Below, one piece after another: positions 62,680 through 64,000 of a DNA stretch of 64,000 bases. Under the pieces are notes generated by a model. It ran no database searches, was not told the origin of the DNA, and saw only the letters and a list, made by a program, of their open reading frames with translations. The position numbers and the translations under genes are program-made. The stretch's first letter is position 1. Each line of letters starts with the position of its first letter. The DNA comes from Paracoccus isoporae (GTDB taxonomy: Bacteria > Pseudomonadota > Alphaproteobacteria > Rhodobacterales > Rhodobacteraceae), in contig NZ_FNAH01000002.1 in the NCBI RefSeq assembly GCF_900101865.1, positions 248,001 to 312,000 of the forward strand, in the 5' to 3' direction.

Positions 62680-64000
62680 ATGTCGATCTCTCCCGCCTTC
62701 CTGGATGAGCTGCGCAACCGAGTTCCGGTCAGCCGGATCGTCGGGCGCAAGGTCACCTGGGATCTGCGCCGCTCAAACCAGGCCAAGGGGGACTGGTGGG
62801 CGCCGTGCCCGTTTCACGGCGAAAAGACCGCCTCCTTCCATGTCGATGACCAGAAGGGGTTCTATTATTGCTTCGGCTGCCACGCCAAGGGCGATGCGCT
62901 GAGCTTCCTGCGCGACTCCGACGGGCTCGACTTCATCGAGGCGGTGAAGGTCATGGCGCAGGAGGCCGGGCTGCCCATGCCCGAGCGTGACCCGGCCGCG
63001 GCGAAACGCGCCGACCGCCGCAGCGTGCTGGTCGATGCGATGGAGGCGGCGACGCGGCATTACCGGATGCAGCTTGCGACCGGGCAGGGGGCGGATGCGC
63101 GCGACTACCTGGCGCGGCGCGGGCTGGATCAGGCCGGCATTGACCGGTTCGAGCTGGGCTTCGCCGCCGACGCCCGGCAGGGGTTGTTCACCGCGCTGCG
63201 CGACAAGGGCATCGCGCAGGATGTGCTTGACGAGGCCGGGCTGGTGATCGTGCCCGACGATGGCGGCGCGCCCTATGACCGGTTCCGCGGCCGCATCATC
63301 TTTCCCATCCGCGACGCGCGCGGCAGGGTGATCGCCTTTGGCGGCCGCGCGATGGATCCGAATGCGCGGGCCAAATATCTCAACAGCCCGGAGACCCCGC
63401 TCTTCGACAAGGGGCGCAATCTCTACAATATCGGCCCGGCGCGGACGGCGGTGGGCAAGGGCGTGCCGCTGATCGTGGCCGAGGGCTACATGGACGTGAT
63501 CGCGCTGGCACTTGCCGGGTTCGAGGGGGCGGTGGCGCCCCTGGGCACGGCCATCACCGAGGATCAGTTGCGCCTGATGTGGCGGATCAGCCCCGAGCCG
63601 GTCATCATGCTGGATGGCGACGCGGCCGGGCAGCGCGCGGCACGGCGGCTGATCGACCTGGCCTTGCCGATGGCCGGACCCGGTCAGGCGCTGCGCTTCG
63701 CGGTGCTGCCTGCGGGGCACGATCCCGACGATCTGCTCCGTGCGCACGGGCGCGGCGCCCTGCAATCCGTGCTGAGCGAAGCGCGCCCGCTGGTCGATCT
63801 ACTCTGGGAGCGCGAGATCGAGGGGCGGGAATTCGACAGCCCCGAGCGGCGGGCGACGCTGGACGCCAATCTGCGCAAGGCCATCGCGCAGATCCCCGAC
63901 GAGGCGACGCGCAACCACTACGCCACGGCCCTGCGCGAGCGCCGCTATGCGCTCTTCGGCGGCCGTCGCGGGGCAGGGCGGCTGATGCCCGGCCCGCGCG
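62680..64000 (+). CDS. dnaG: DNA primase (partial, runs off the window)
   Basis: Replicative primase that lays RNA primers for DNA synthesis; the first 440 codons are present and the C-terminus lies outside. The N-terminal CHC2 zinc finger has C43, H46, C64 and C67 (CPFHGEK, YYCFGC). The catalytic core follows with FRGRIIFPIRD, IAFGGRAMDPNARAKYLNSPETPLF, then the TOPRIM motifs VAEGYMDV (Glu) and MLDGDAAG (Asp pair). The helicase-binding domain is not reached. The ATG at 62680 follows a 41-nt gap containing a TGCC/GGCA hairpin. Its presence marks return to core chromosome. Confidence 0.95.
   Translation, partial: MSISPAFLDELRNRVPVSRIVGRKVTWDLRRSNQAKGDWWAPCPFHGEKTASFHVDDQKGFYYCFGCHAKGDALSFLRDSDGLDFIEAVKVMAQEAGLPMPERDPAAAKRADRRSVLVDAMEAATRHYRMQLATGQGADARDYLARRGLDQAGIDRFELGFAADARQGLFTALRDKGIAQDVLDEAGLVIVPDDGGAPYDRFRGRIIFPIRDARGRVIAFGGRAMDPNARAKYLNSPETPLFDKGRNLYNIGPARTAVGKGVPLIVAEGYMDVIALALAGFEGAVAPLGTAITEDQLRLMWRISPEPVIMLDGDAAGQRAARRLIDLALPMAGPGQALRFAVLPAGHDPDDLLRAHGRGALQSVLSEARPLVDLLWEREIEGREFDSPERRATLDANLRKAIAQIPDEATRNHYATALRERRYALFGGRRGAGRLMPGPR

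Overview
The window reads as a chromosomal segment of a high-GC alphaproteobacterium, most likely a Rhodobacteraceae/Paracoccus-like organism. The inference rests on gene content (glutathione-dependent formaldehyde oxidation, TRAP and TTT solute transporters, MaeB-type malic enzyme, cytochrome-linked urate hydroxylase PuuD, a Hint-domain protein, divergent hemE/hemC) and on strongly GC3-biased codons. No search was run, so genus level is inference.

Layout. 1-3907 (minus): an iron operon, imelysin > bfd > bfr > di-haem DUF1111 oxidoreductase. 4157-6643: formaldehyde detoxification (glutathione-dependent formaldehyde dehydrogenase, a GNAT acetyltransferase, S-formylglutathione hydrolase). 6768-13908: a TRAP transporter, then a TTT (TctCBA) transporter, then a MOFRL glycerate kinase. 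13892-18337 (minus): an RND efflux pump and its adaptor. 18588-20861: malic enzyme. 21205-22464: PuuD. 22634-28435: TonB receptor plus FhuD/B/C-type siderophore importer. 28555-31403: GDP-mannose precursors. 31598-38283: AbrB-like membrane protein, Hint-domain protein, a methyltransferase/coiled-coil protein and a two-domain glycosyltransferase. 38292-40626 (minus): arsenic resistance operon with an operator at arsR. 40710-49587: LysR regulator, xanthine dehydrogenase XdhABC, NCS2 purine permease and guanine deaminase, feeding urate to PuuD. 49631-52449 (minus): two-component system with a PDZ-containing sensor. 52611-54673: a surface lipoprotein and its Slam-type outer-membrane translocator.

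55001-58368 is a compact accessory operon of visibly lower GC: an NrtR-like regulator with a dead Nudix box, an ADP-ribosylglycohydrolase (ARH), an uncharacterised protein with a DPDNG motif, and a second, different ARH. All junctions overlap. It ends in mobile-element wreckage (truncated gene, IS5-type transposase remnant, integrase remnant) next to tRNA-Ser(GCU), so it looks like cargo of a decayed tRNA-integrated island. This is the best candidate for an undescribed system: an ADP-ribose-sensing, ADP-ribosylation-reversing module. After the tRNA the core genome resumes: EamA transporter, hemE, hemC, TetR regulator and the start of dnaG, which runs off the end.

DNA-level signals: a REP-like palindrome at the window start and again after maeB, a perfect ArsR-type operator, a perfect LysR-type palindrome plus 21-bp-phased direct repeats before xdhA, and several strong stem-loops.
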